Shown piece by piece: positions 26,952 to 35,354 of a stretch of 43,473 bases of DNA. The notes beneath the pieces were generated by a model. The model ran no database searches and was not told the origin of the DNA. It saw only the letters and a program-made list of their open reading frames with translations. Position 1 is the stretch's first letter. Each line of letters begins with the position of its first letter. Source of the DNA: Planctomycetaceae bacterium (lineage in GTDB: Bacteria > Planctomycetota > Planctomycetia > Planctomycetales > Planctomycetaceae); NCBI GenBank assembly GCA_029243145.1, contig JAQWSQ010000138.1, positions 1-43,473 on the forward strand, given 5' to 3'. Both the position numbers and the translations under genes were made by a program.

Positions 26952-28118
26952 ATGGGGCGTCCCGGTAATCCGTTTGAATCGAATTCGAGTTCTGTCAACG
27001 ACCCCATGGATGGCTGCGCCTGGGAATTGTTTCAGGCCGTAGGTGGCTTCAAGGCTATCTTTGTCTTTCTAGCCACTTGGGGATGCTATGTCTTCCTAAG
27101 GACGAATGGTTTCGGCTACGCCGTCTCGTGGGGGGCAACGATCACCGCGTTCAGTACTGCCATCTGGCTCATTCAACGAAAGACTCTCACACAAGAGAAA
27201 CAAGAATATGAAATGATGGGCTATGCGACACAAACGCACAGGGATGAAGTCCACGACCATATGGCTCGACGATTGGGATTCAAAAATCGGGACAAGCTCG
27301 CCAAAGCCGTTGGCAAAGCGACCGGCATCAAATACTATGACAGTGCGCTGCAGTTTGAACAGGATTGCCGGCAATACTCGTCGGCGAAAGGAATCCAGTG
27401 GGAACTGTTGGATGCATCGTTGACAGATGGGGAACCGCTCCCTCTGCTCAACAAGCTGTTGGGGGCTGGTGCACTGATCGCCTGTCTGTTCACGATTGAT
27501 TACTTTTTCCCGGCCCCTCCGGCAACTCTGCTTGGAGAAAAGAATCGCTCGCGAACCGCTAACACCAACGCTGCGAACGATTCACAAGCTGCTTCGTCAG
27601 ATGAAGCGACCAATCCGGCTTCAGAGACGAATGGTCAAAACCCAGGACAGGATCCAGTTGCCTCCTCCGTGGGAACAATGGCAGTCGATCAAGGCACACC
27701 ACTCGAATCGACAACAGATTCTGCTGCGAACGGAGTGACTGAAATCGTTGTCGTGACCGAGGAGCAATCGTGGACCGGGTATATTTATTCCACCAAGAAC
27801 AGTCGGGACCGGGAACGTGTTTCCGTCAACTGGAAGCTGATGAGTGATCACAGTGTTCAAGGGACGATGGAGATTCCGTCTCTCAATAACACCCGGTTGA
27901 AATTGCAAGGGAATCTATTGGGGGAAGAAGTGAGTTTCACCGCGGATGAAATTCTCTCCGGGGGAAATCAATTTGTCGTCCCTTGTGAGTTCCGCGGACT
28001 TCGCGAGAATGACTCGATCAAAGGGGAGTGGAGAATCGATATTGAAGGGACACCCACCGGCTCACGATTTCTCCTCAATTTGAAAGCGTCCAAAGCCGTT
28101 CCTGCACAACCGGACTAA
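26952..28118 (+). CDS. Membrane protein with variable linker and C-terminal beta domain
   Basis: 388 residues from ATG 26952. Two membrane helices lie near residues 34-75 (FKAIFVFLATWGCYVFLR, then SWGATITAFSTAIWLI) and a third near 170-187 (LLGAGALIACLFTIDYFF). A cytosolic-looking stretch between them contains ARRLGFKNRDKLAKAVGKAT. A low-complexity linker rich in N, S, T, A and Q (about 195-255) leads to a beta-rich C-terminal domain (WTGYIYSTKNSRDRERVSV; KLQGNLLGEEVSF). I recognise no family. The start is uncertain: no good ribosome binding site precedes it, and another frame upstream (from 26851) also looks like a planctomycete N-terminus, so a frameshift near 26950 is conceivable. Confidence 0.65.
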   Translation: MGRPGNPFESNSSSVNDPMDGCAWELFQAVGGFKAIFVFLATWGCYVFLRTNGFGYAVSWGATITAFSTAIWLIQRKTLTQEKQEYEMMGYATQTHRDEVHDHMARRLGFKNRDKLAKAVGKATGIKYYDSALQFEQDCRQYSSAKGIQWELLDASLTDGEPLPLLNKLLGAGALIACLFTIDYFFPAPPATLLGEKNRSRTANTNAANDSQAASSDEATNPASETNGQNPGQDPVASSVGTMAVDQGTPLESTTDSAANGVTEIVVVTEEQSWTGYIYSTKNSRDRERVSVNWKLMSDHSVQGTMEIPSLNNTRLKLQGNLLGEEVSFTADEILSGGNQFVVPCEFRGLRENDSIKGEWRIDIEGTPTGSRFLLNLKASKAVPAQPD

Positions 28119-28417
28119 ATTAGCTCTCGTATGAGGCGATTGGAATGATGCTTTCAGTCTCCTCAGCGTTCCTCGATATTTCAAAAAAACCGCTACAATA
28201 CTCACTATTTGATGGCAAAGTCGACGCAATCGGGCTGTTTTACGATTTCGGTCCATTTTCTCAGATGTTCAAGGTTCATCTTGACCATCAAAAGACCGAC
28301 TCAGTATCATATAAGCACTCAGGAATGCGTAATCCCGCCTACTCGACGCGTGACTGACTTACCGGCCTGATGCCGGCCCACCACAATATCCGCCTCCCCA
28401 GACCCCGAGGCTTAGCA

Positions 28418-31288
28418 ATGTCCCGCCAGACCTTAATCAAAACTATACGATTGCACGGATTGACGGCAGTGCTCGTTCTGTCTTCGTTCGTGACGATCTC
28501 TGCTCAAGAACCGATGCACGTTCGCATCGATCAATTGATCGATCAATCGACAAAAGCACCGCAAGCCGAGGTCATCAACGATCACGAATTTGTTCGTCGA
28601 GTCTCCATCGATCTCATCGGCATGCCGCCGACGATTGAAGAGTTGAATGCATTTCTTGCGGATGGCAGTCCCGATAAACGCGTCAAGCTCGTCGATCAAT
28701 TGCTCAACTCGAACGAGTATGTTCGTCATTTTACGACATCGTTAGACATCATGCTGATGGAGCGTCGTCGTAACCAGCATGTCAAACAGGAAGAATGGCT
28801 GCCGTGGTTGCACAAATCGGTCCAACAAAACAAACCTTGGAACGAACTGGCACGCGAGGTACTCGGTAGCGATGGTGTTGATCTCGCGAAGCGAGCCCCG
28901 GTGCGATTTTATCTGGACAGAGGCAGCGAACCGAATTTGCTCACCCGCGATGTGGCTCGAATTTTCTTCGGTCGCGACTATCAATGTGCTCAGTGTCACG
29001 ATCATCCGATCATCGATGATTACAAACAGTCCGACTATCACGGGCTCTATTCGTTTCTCGCCGGTGGGTATGAATTCAAAGCTCCCGATAAAAAAACGTA
29101 CTACGCGGAAAAAGCAGGCAGCGAAGCGATCTTCGAATCGGTGTTTATCCCCGACTCTGAAGACGAGACCGCTCCCAAACTTCCCGGTGGACCTCCCATC
29201 GCTGAACCGAAGTTTTATCCGGGAGATGAATACACGGTCAAACCGGATAAAACCGTACGCCCGGTGCTGAAGTACTCTCGGCGACAAAAACTGGCTGAAC
29301 TGGTGAACGCTGGTGATAACAGAGCGTTCAACGAGAACATTGCGAATCGATTATGGGCTCACATGATGGGACGCGGACTGGTCGAGCCGATTGACTTGCA
29401 TCATACGGCCAATCCTCCCTCGCATCCGGCATTGATGAAATTGTTGGGTGAAGAAATGGCCCGTCTGAAGTTTGATATGAAAGCCTTTGTACGTGAGATT
29501 GCTTTGTCGAAGACTTATCAACGATCCATTGATTTGCCGACGGAATTAGTTGCCAAGTCGCAACAGTCTGCCGAGAAAATGCCGACGATTGAAGCAGAAT
29601 TGGCTGCCTTAAAGACACAGACCGATCAAGCAGCGGCATCGTACGAAGAGATGATGAATGCCTGGTACGAAGCAAAACAGGCATTTGAACCGGTCAAAAC
29701 GGAATTGCGTGCCGCACGTAAAAAGACAGCCGAGCTGTATAAACCTTATGAAGCGGCAGAAAAAGCACTCACCGCTGCGAAAGCGAACTTGCAACCGCAA
29801 CTCGATCTGATCGCTAAATACGAAACGATCACCATGCCTGCTGATAACGCATTGGCATTACTCAAAACCGATGACGAATTGGTCAAAGCTCTCGCTCCCA
29901 TCAAAGCGAAAATCGCAGCCATCGAAAAGAAAGCCGAGCCATTACGAAAAGCGGTCACCGACAAAGAAGCCGCGCTGGTGAAACCTAGTAACGACCTTCA
30001 CGCTTCGTGGAAAGTGATCGACGAAATTCGTACGCGAATTGTCCCCTTGGAGCAGATCGCACTCGCGAAGCAAGCGGAAGCTGCGAAGGCCCGGCATGAT
30101 TCACTCGACCGCTGGAATGAACTCAATCGATTGACGGCTCAGTTAGAAACCACAAAACATTTTGTTTCCTATGGTCCGGCAGAGACGACGGCGATTGCCG
30201 CTTCCGTAAAACATCAGCAAGCCATTGCTCAACAGCGAGAAGCGACACTGGCTCTCGAACAATACACGGTCGAGTTCCAAGCGAAGCAGAAAACATGGCA
30301 AGCCGTTTCTAATCAATATCAGCAAACGACAAAGAAGCTGGCTTCTGCAGAAGCCGACATGGACAAGCTACCGACAGCGGTTGCCACACTGAAAGCGGCC
30401 CGTCAGAACATGGTGGATGCCGTCGCCTCAATGCCAGCGGACGAAGAGCTGACTCAATTGGTCAGCTTTTACGAAGTGAAAGCTGAGAGCTATCAATTAC
30501 AACTGACGGCGGCAGAAAAAACGTCTACCGAGATGCAGGTTTCTCTCAAGGAGCTTCAACCCAAATATGAAGCGATGAAGCAAGAGTTCGCCACTGTTGA
30601 AGCCGAAATGAAAAAACGAGCCGATCTCAGAACTCAACTAACACAAGCCGCCAAGATCGCGGATACGGAAGCCAATTCAACCCGCGATGCGGCCAATACG
30701 ATGCAAGCCAATCTGACCGGAGATTGGGCGTCGCAGTTTGCGGTTGCTCCCTTAAAACCTTTGATGCCGGAACAATTTGCCTGGTCGGTGTTAGAAGTGA
30801 CGGGAGTTCGCCAGCGTTACATCGAAATTGCCCGTGCGGAGATCGAGAAAAAAACGCCTCTCTCGGGAGACGATAAAAAAGATCCTTCGAAGGTTGCCGC
30901 TCGTGAGCAGGAAGTCGAAGCATTGATGTACGAAAAATTAAAAGGCAGCGTCGGGGCGTTTGTCGCTGTTTACGGGGCCGGTGATGGTCAAAACCAATAC
31001 GATTATTTTGCGACTGTCGATCAAGCGTTGTTCGCGGCCAATGGAGCTTCGATTATCGGCTGGGTTGCTCCGGCTTCCGGCAATGTCACACATCGCATGC
31101 TACAAAACGTAGATCTCGCTGCTGGTACTCAAGATCTTTATTTAACCTGTTTAACACGTCAGCCGACAGCCGCAGAAACCAAAGCGGTCGTCGATTACAT
31201 CAACTCACGACCCGAAGAGAAGCAAGCCTGCATCGTCGAGATTGCCTGGGCATTGCTCAATTCGGCCGAGTTTCGCTTCAACCATTAA
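28418..31288 (+). CDS. DUF1549/DUF1553 c-type cytochrome with a long internal coiled coil
   Basis: 956 residues from ATG 28418, with GAGG eight bases before it; an upstream in-frame start (28370) would spoil the signal peptide (residues about 9-29). DUF1549 covers about 35-235 (INDHEFVRRVSIDLIGMPPT) and contains one haem c site, Cys190-Ala-Gln-Cys193-His194. DUF1553 begins near 287 (SRRQKLAELVNAGDNRAFNE, then NRLWAHMMGRGLVEP). It is interrupted at about 385-768 by nearly 400 residues of coiled coil rich in A, K, E and Q, and resumes from 769 (PLMPEQFAWSVLEVTGV) to the C-terminal WALLNSAEFRFNH. It should be an exported electron-transfer or binding protein. It is the first gene of a set with DUF1501 and WD40 genes. 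Confidence 0.9.
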   Translation: MSRQTLIKTIRLHGLTAVLVLSSFVTISAQEPMHVRIDQLIDQSTKAPQAEVINDHEFVRRVSIDLIGMPPTIEELNAFLADGSPDKRVKLVDQLLNSNEYVRHFTTSLDIMLMERRRNQHVKQEEWLPWLHKSVQQNKPWNELAREVLGSDGVDLAKRAPVRFYLDRGSEPNLLTRDVARIFFGRDYQCAQCHDHPIIDDYKQSDYHGLYSFLAGGYEFKAPDKKTYYAEKAGSEAIFESVFIPDSEDETAPKLPGGPPIAEPKFYPGDEYTVKPDKTVRPVLKYSRRQKLAELVNAGDNRAFNENIANRLWAHMMGRGLVEPIDLHHTANPPSHPALMKLLGEEMARLKFDMKAFVREIALSKTYQRSIDLPTELVAKSQQSAEKMPTIEAELAALKTQTDQAAASYEEMMNAWYEAKQAFEPVKTELRAARKKTAELYKPYEAAEKALTAAKANLQPQLDLIAKYETITMPADNALALLKTDDELVKALAPIKAKIAAIEKKAEPLRKAVTDKEAALVKPSNDLHASWKVIDEIRTRIVPLEQIALAKQAEAAKARHDSLDRWNELNRLTAQLETTKHFVSYGPAETTAIAASVKHQQAIAQQREATLALEQYTVEFQAKQKTWQAVSNQYQQTTKKLASAEADMDKLPTAVATLKAARQNMVDAVASMPADEELTQLVSFYEVKAESYQLQLTAAEKTSTEMQVSLKELQPKYEAMKQEFATVEAEMKKRADLRTQLTQAAKIADTEANSTRDAANTMQANLTGDWASQFAVAPLKPLMPEQFAWSVLEVTGVRQRYIEIARAEIEKKTPLSGDDKKDPSKVAAREQEVEALMYEKLKGSVGAFVAVYGAGDGQNQYDYFATVDQALFAANGASIIGWVAPASGNVTHRMLQNVDLAAGTQDLYLTCLTRQPTAAETKAVVDYINSRPEEKQACIVEIAWALLNSAEFRFNH

Positions 31289-31339
31289 GAGATAATCTCA
31301 TGACATCAACAATCGAATGAGTCAGCCTCCTCACCCCGT

Positions 31340-31363
31340 CCCTCTCCTCCAAGGAGGAGAGGG
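31340..31363. repeat. Perfect hairpin CCCTCTCCTCC-AA-GGAGGAGAGGG
   Basis: An 11-base perfect stem with a two-base loop, 52 bases after the DUF1549/DUF1553 stop. It lacks a T-run. The wording around it (TCACCCCGTCCCTCTCC) is typical of dispersed intergenic hairpins. It could stabilise the upstream mRNA or weaken read-through to the DUF1501 gene. Confidence 0.6.
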
Positions 31364-31447
31364 TGGCATGCGTAACGTCAGATTGGCAACTCATGTACGA
31401 CGACAATAAATCTGCACCAACGATTTAGAGAAAACATTCAATTCAGG

Positions 31448-31495
31448 CCTTCTCTTCCTCTGGAGGAGAAGGTGCCCGAAGGGCGGATGAGGAGG
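31448..31495. repeat. Second related hairpin element ending GGATGAGGAGG
   Basis: CCTTCTCTTCC (31448-31458) pairs with GGAGGAGAAGG (31462-31472) at 10 of 11 positions, and a small hairpin GCCC-GAA-GGGC follows at 31474-31484. It resembles the element at 31340, so two members of the same family sit in one 270-base gap. Six T residues (31496-31501) follow the element, but not directly after the main stem. Confidence 0.55.
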
Positions 31496-31561
31496 TTTTT
31501 TCGAATCAACATTTCATTTCAGACAACTGCATCACATCTCAACCCTCGAAAGGGATGAAGC

Positions 31562-32851
31562 ATGGCACTCAATTATTCTTGTCGCACGACTGAACATCAA
31601 TTTGCCCGTCGCTCATTCTTGGGCGGCATGCTGACCGGAGCGACTGCAGTCGTCGGCGGCTTAGGAGCCTTCACCGCTCCACAAGCCTATGCGAAATTAA
31701 ATCGCGATCAAAAGCGGATTGTCGTCTTCAACATGCACGGAGGATTAAGCCAGTTGGAAAGCTGGGATCCGAAACCGGGAACCGATACCGGCGGCCCCAC
31801 ACGAGCTATCGCGACGAGTGTTCCCGGCATTCACATTGCCGACACCATGCCGCACACCGCCAAACAGATGCACAACCTCTGTTTGGTCAGAAGCGTCAAT
31901 ACGAAGAACGGCGATCACGGCAAAGGCCGCTACATGATGCTCACGGGGCGTGCTCAAACGCCGGCTGCCGACTATCCCGAAATTGGTGCCGTCGCCGCCA
32001 AGACACTCAACCCACCACAAAGTTCTCTACCAGGACACATACGCATCACACCGGGTGGATCGGGTGGACGGGGCAACGATTCGGCCTATCTCGGTCCCAA
32101 ATACGCCAGCATCTCGCTCGATGGTGGGAAGCCTCCGCTGAATACGACGCTGCCGAAAGCTGTGACCGCCGCGGGTGACGAACAACGGAATCAGTTCCGT
32201 CAGTTTGCGAATACTGGCTTTCTCGAACGTCGTCGGACAGCTATGACCGATGCCTTCACCTACAGCTACGAACAAGCCGAGCAATTGATGAAGCAGCGTG
32301 ACATCTTCGATATTACGAAAGAGTCCGAGAAAGACGCGGCTCGCTATGGATCGCACGACTTCGGACGCCACTGTTTGCTGGCGCGACGTTTGTTAGAAAA
32401 TAACATCAGCTTCGTGCAAGTGTCTCACTCGAACTATGACACTCATAACGAGAACTTCAATTTCCATCTTGAACAATTGGAAGAGTTCGATTCTCCGTTC
32501 GCGACGTTCGTCGGTGATCTTGCCGATCGCGGCATGCTGGAATCGACATTGATTGTCGTCTTGTCCGAATTTGGTCGCACGCCTCGTATCAACGACCGCT
32601 ACGGTCGTGATCACTGGGGGAATGCCTGGTCGGTCGCTCTGGGTGGTTGTGGTGTCACAAACGGTGCCGCCTTCGGTGCAACCAACGAGAATGGCACGAA
32701 GGTCGTCGATGGTGAAATCGATCATCGGCATCTGTTCCACACATATCTGTCGGCAGTGGGTGTCGATCCGACAGGCACCTTTGATATCGGCGGTCGCGAC
32801 ATGCTGAAGGCCGATCCAGAAGGTCATGCCATCAAAGAGATCCTGGTGTGA
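31562..32851 (+). CDS. Tat-exported DUF1501 protein
   Basis: 429 residues. AAGGGATGAAG before the ATG supports the start. A twin-arginine signal is at residues 16-20 (RRSFL) with a hydrophobic stretch after it (MLTGATAVVGGLGAFTA) and a likely cleavage near AYAK. The DUF1501 core follows: KRIVVFNMHGGLSQLESWDP, NTKNGDHGKGRYMMLTGRAQ, VVLSEFGRTPRINDRYGRDH and IDHRHLFHTYLSAVGVD. The fold is related to sulfatases and alkaline phosphatases, with His and Asp residues suited to metal binding, but no activity is established. It is exported folded, probably with a cofactor. It lies between a DUF1549/DUF1553 gene and a WD40 gene, the pairing characteristic of planctomycetes; the WD40 start is one base after its stop. 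Confidence 0.93.
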   Translation: MALNYSCRTTEHQFARRSFLGGMLTGATAVVGGLGAFTAPQAYAKLNRDQKRIVVFNMHGGLSQLESWDPKPGTDTGGPTRAIATSVPGIHIADTMPHTAKQMHNLCLVRSVNTKNGDHGKGRYMMLTGRAQTPAADYPEIGAVAAKTLNPPQSSLPGHIRITPGGSGGRGNDSAYLGPKYASISLDGGKPPLNTTLPKAVTAAGDEQRNQFRQFANTGFLERRRTAMTDAFTYSYEQAEQLMKQRDIFDITKESEKDAARYGSHDFGRHCLLARRLLENNISFVQVSHSNYDTHNENFNFHLEQLEEFDSPFATFVGDLADRGMLESTLIVVLSEFGRTPRINDRYGRDHWGNAWSVALGGCGVTNGAAFGATNENGTKVVDGEIDHRHLFHTYLSAVGVDPTGTFDIGGRDMLKADPEGHAIKEILV

Positions 32852-32852
32852 T

Positions 32853-33863
32853 ATGCTTGACACTCCCGCTGGTCGCGACATCAAACAGGCACATGTGACT
32901 CATCAGTGGAAGCATGATCGCCCGTTGATTGAATGTCGGATTGATCCGTTGGGGCGATATGTTTTCGCCAGTGCCGAGGACAATTTGATTCAGCGATGGG
33001 CCTTCGCCGATGAAGTGAAAACTCCGTTGGTTGGTCACGAGAGTTGGGTCTTCGCCATCGAGCACAGTTCCGATGGAAATTGGACTGTCACAGCAGGTGG
33101 TGACGGTCGGCTCATCTGGTGGGAGACGGCATCGACTGAACCGAAACCGGTCCGCACGATTGATGCTCACCTCGGTTGGATCCGAACACTGGCGGTCAGC
33201 CCGGATGGAAAGACTCTCGCCTCAGCCGGCAACGACAAAATTATTCGATTGTGGAACATTCAAGACGGCACACCACTCGGCGAACTGCGCAGTCACGAAC
33301 GACACGTCTATTGCGTCCGATTTCATTCCACCGATTCAAACATTCTGCTTTCGGGCGACATCATGGCGTCACTCAAGCAGTGGGATGTCTCGAAACAAGC
33401 TCTCACGCGAGAGTTCGATTGCAAACTGCTGCACTCCTACAACACCGGGCAGGGGGTCGACTTCGGCGGTGTTCGAGCAATTGCCGTCTCACCAGACGGA
33501 AAACACTTGGCCGTTGGAGGATTGCACAAAGCCTCCAACCCGCTTGGTTCGGTTCACGATCCGCTCGATTTGATGTTCGATTGGGAGTCGCAGAAATTGT
33601 TGCAATCGTGCGTCGCAGAAAATATTCGCAGCGTCATCTGGCGACAGTTATTCATTGACGACACCACCTTGATGGCGGTCTCCGGTGGAACCAGTGGCGG
33701 CTTTCTGCATTTCTGGTCACCCACGGCAACCAAGGAAGTTCATCAATTCAAGCTGCCGAAACTTGCCCGCGATATGGATCTGCATCCCGATGGTATTCAG
33801 GTTGCCACGACTCATTCCGATAGCATCTTGCGAATCACAAAACTGGCTGCAAAAACGTCGTGA
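32853..33863 (+). CDS. WD40-repeat beta-propeller protein
   Basis: 336 residues from ATG 32853, one base after the DUF1501 stop; an in-frame ATG at 32826 lies inside the previous gene. WD40-type repeats are visible, for example PLVGHESWVFAIEHSSDGNW, HLGWIRTLAVSPDGKTLASA, GNDKIIRLWNIQDGTPLGEL and GVRAIAVSPDGKHLAVGGLH, about six to seven blades in total. There is no signal peptide, unlike its two operon partners, so it seems cytoplasmic unless exported in another way. It should be a protein-interaction platform. Its tight coupling suggests a shared role with the DUF1549/DUF1553 and DUF1501 proteins. Confidence 0.88.
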   Translation: MLDTPAGRDIKQAHVTHQWKHDRPLIECRIDPLGRYVFASAEDNLIQRWAFADEVKTPLVGHESWVFAIEHSSDGNWTVTAGGDGRLIWWETASTEPKPVRTIDAHLGWIRTLAVSPDGKTLASAGNDKIIRLWNIQDGTPLGELRSHERHVYCVRFHSTDSNILLSGDIMASLKQWDVSKQALTREFDCKLLHSYNTGQGVDFGGVRAIAVSPDGKHLAVGGLHKASNPLGSVHDPLDLMFDWESQKLLQSCVAENIRSVIWRQLFIDDTTLMAVSGGTSGGFLHFWSPTATKEVHQFKLPKLARDMDLHPDGIQVATTHSDSILRITKLAAKTS

Positions 33864-33891
33864 GTCTTCTGACGCACGAAATGGACTATTG

Positions 33892-33921
33892 GCAACAAAA
33901 AACACGAAGAATCACAAAAAA
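33892..33921. repeat. Half copy of the GCCACAA-type repeat
   Basis: GCAACAAAAAACACGAAGAA followed by TCACAAAAAA is close to the left arm of the inverted repeat at 26181. It begins 28 bases after the WD40 gene stop. No matching second arm is seen nearby. Confidence 0.45.
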
Positions 33922-34103
33922 TGATGGTGGAAAAAAGTTGATTGCCCCGCAGCAGTTCTGATGACGTTTTACAGAAGAAGGAAGATCTTGCTGCCGGGTC
34001 TTTGCGTGTTTCAGATTGATTCGAGTCATTCGCAACATTCGTGGTTCAAGGTTTTAATCTTACGATCACGGATACTTGTTCTGTGTGCGAAGTGATGCTT
34101 CTG

Positions 34104-34118
34104 GCCGGTGGAACCGGC
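34104..34118. repeat. Short palindrome GCCGGT-GGA-ACCGGC
   Basis: A perfect six-base stem with a three-base loop, followed by TCTACC, immediately after the stop side of the minus-strand gene at 34125. No T-run follows on either strand, so it is not a normal terminator. The wording (GGCCGGTGGAACCGGCTCTAC) is like intergenic repeats seen in planctomycetes, which is recollection only. Confidence 0.4.
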
Positions 34119-34124
34119 TCTACC

Positions 34125-34592
34125 TTACGCTTCCTCGACGAGTGCGATCTGTGATTCTCTTTCGATCAATTCGTCATACACATAAGCGGGAAGATTCAGT
34201 TGGGTCATGATGGGAGTGCCTATGTAAGTTGTTGTTCCATACCAAAACAATATCCGTTTCTTATGAGTGCTATGAAATTGCTCCCAACGAATTAATAATG
34301 GTGGGTGAAAAAACACAAAAGGGAGCGTTAGTGCAAGGTAGAACCCTTCGTCACAAAACCCGATGGTGACACAGTTGCCGTATGTGCCAAATCCGAATCT
34401 TATGGAACGAAAGGAACGAAATGTGCCTTCTGGTTTTTTATAGCAACGATAAAGTTTCGCGAGTTCCGACCATCCCTCTTGTGAAGCAATGTACGAAATG
34501 AGTACCCACATCAACGGTAAACCAATCAGAAACGTAATCAGAACGATGATCAATTCGGAATCCACATCGAGGCTTTCATTCAATAGTTTCAA
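34125..34592 (-). CDS. Small membrane protein of unknown function
   Basis: 155 residues. An N-terminal membrane helix is at about 13-34 (ELIIVLITFLIGLPLMWVLI). A soluble part follows with GWSELAKLYRCYKKPEG and VTIGFCDEGFYLALTLPFVF, which contains a second hydrophobic stretch, then HPPLLIRWEQFH. The pattern recurs in hypothetical proteins of planctomycetes as I recall them; no function is known. The start codon lies 17 bases inside the end of the DUF2784-type gene, so translation is coupled. Confidence 0.7.
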   Translation of the reverse strand: MKLLNESLDVDSELIIVLITFLIGLPLMWVLISYIASQEGWSELAKLYRCYKKPEGTFRSFRSIRFGFGTYGNCVTIGFCDEGFYLALTLPFVFFHPPLLIRWEQFHSTHKKRILFWYGTTTYIGTPIMTQLNLPAYVYDELIERESQIALVEEA

Positions 34593-34947
34593 ACCGCTTC
34601 TTGATCAACCAAACGTAAACACTTACGTTGACGACCAACACAAAAACCCCGATGGCAATCTGCACGTTCCGCGTCAGTCCTTCAGGATACATGACCGCGA
34701 GCAAATAATGTTCAATGAATCCTCCTTCGTAGCCGCTTTGACCGGCCGTTGCACGCAGTTGATTCTCCCACGGCGTCAGCGGACAAATCCAGCCGCAGAA
34801 TTCAATCAGCATTCCCCAGATAACGGCAGGGAGATGAAACAGGATCACCCAATTCCAGCGGATGGCCAGCAATCCACCAAGAATCACAAAGCAGATGAAG
34901 CCGAAATGGAACGCGACCAACGCGTCGGCAGCAATACGGTAGAGCAT
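34576..34947 (-). CDS. DUF2784-family membrane protein
   Basis: 123 residues with four probable membrane helices (ALVAFHFGFICFVILGGLLA; NWVILFHLPAVIWGMLIEF; a shorter one around HYLLAVMYP; VQIAIGVFVLVVNVSVYVWL). The GWICPLTPWENQLR segment with its cysteine and proline, and the early His-Phe pattern, are typical of DUF2784. No function has been established for this family. It overlaps the next gene by 17 bases in the same direction. Confidence 0.82.
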   Translation of the reverse strand: MLYRIAADALVAFHFGFICFVILGGLLAIRWNWVILFHLPAVIWGMLIEFCGWICPLTPWENQLRATAGQSGYEGGFIEHYLLAVMYPEGLTRNVQIAIGVFVLVVNVSVYVWLIKKRFETIE

Positions 34948-35116
34948 ATGTGCGTACCCTTTGCGTATGTCTCAGAGTGCAACAACCCTTTCCAAAAGGT
35001 GTTCTGAATATTGGAGACAGACGCTCATCGATTTATTCCCGGTTTTTTTCGATAAAAAGAATCTGGGATTTAGGAAATGAGTCGATTCGCGAACACTCGG
35101 GGAGAGGCGGTGTCTG

Positions 35117-35144
35117 TTGCCTGAGACGGCAGATTTGTTATCAT
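35117..35144 (+). promoter_or_regulatory. Probable sigma-70-type promoter of tRNA-Thr
   Basis: TTGCCT (35117-35122) and TATCAT (35139-35144) are separated by 16 bases; the -10 matches the consensus at five of six positions. The tRNA begins 11 bases after the -10 box, the distance expected if transcription starts very close to the mature 5' end. Confidence 0.5.
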
Positions 35145-35154
35145 TTTCGCACAC

Positions 35155-35227
35155 GCCGCCGTAGCTCAGTTGGCAGAGCAATGCTTTCGTAAAGCATGGG
35201 TCGGAGGTTCAAGTCCTCTCGGCGGCT
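35155..35227 (+). tRNA. tRNA-Thr (CGT anticodon)
   Basis: 73 bases fold into a normal cloverleaf. The acceptor stem is GCCGCCG/CGGCGGC, the D stem GCTC/GAGC, and the anticodon stem ATGCT/AGCAT around the loop TTCGTAA, so the anticodon is CGT (codon ACG). The T arm is GGAGG-TTCAAGT-CCTCT. The discriminator base is T and CCA is not encoded. It is a single-gene unit with its own promoter and terminator. Confidence 0.96.
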
Positions 35228-35242
35228 CTTGATGCGATTTTC

Positions 35243-35277
35243 AAAGCCCTGACTTCTTAGCGAAGTGAGGGCTTTTT
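35243..35277 (+). terminator. Intrinsic terminator after tRNA-Thr
   Basis: AAAGCCCTGACTTC pairs with GAAGTGAGGGCTTT with one mismatch around a five-base loop, and the last five bases are T. It starts 15 bases after the tRNA. Confidence 0.85.
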
Positions 35278-35354
35278 CGCTTTTCCTGCCGTCACAGAAA
35301 TGTCATGCTGAAGGGAGTGGACGAACAGTACAACTGAGAACAGGGGAACTCGCG

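Noticed and set aside
28742..29287. 181-codon frame opposite the DUF1549/DUF1553 gene
   Set aside because: Antisense shadow of a coding region with clear domains.
34489..35007. 172-codon plus-strand frame over the DUF2784-type gene
   Set aside because: Its sequence is hydrophilic and low in pattern, while the minus strand encodes two coherent membrane proteins with overlapping ends.
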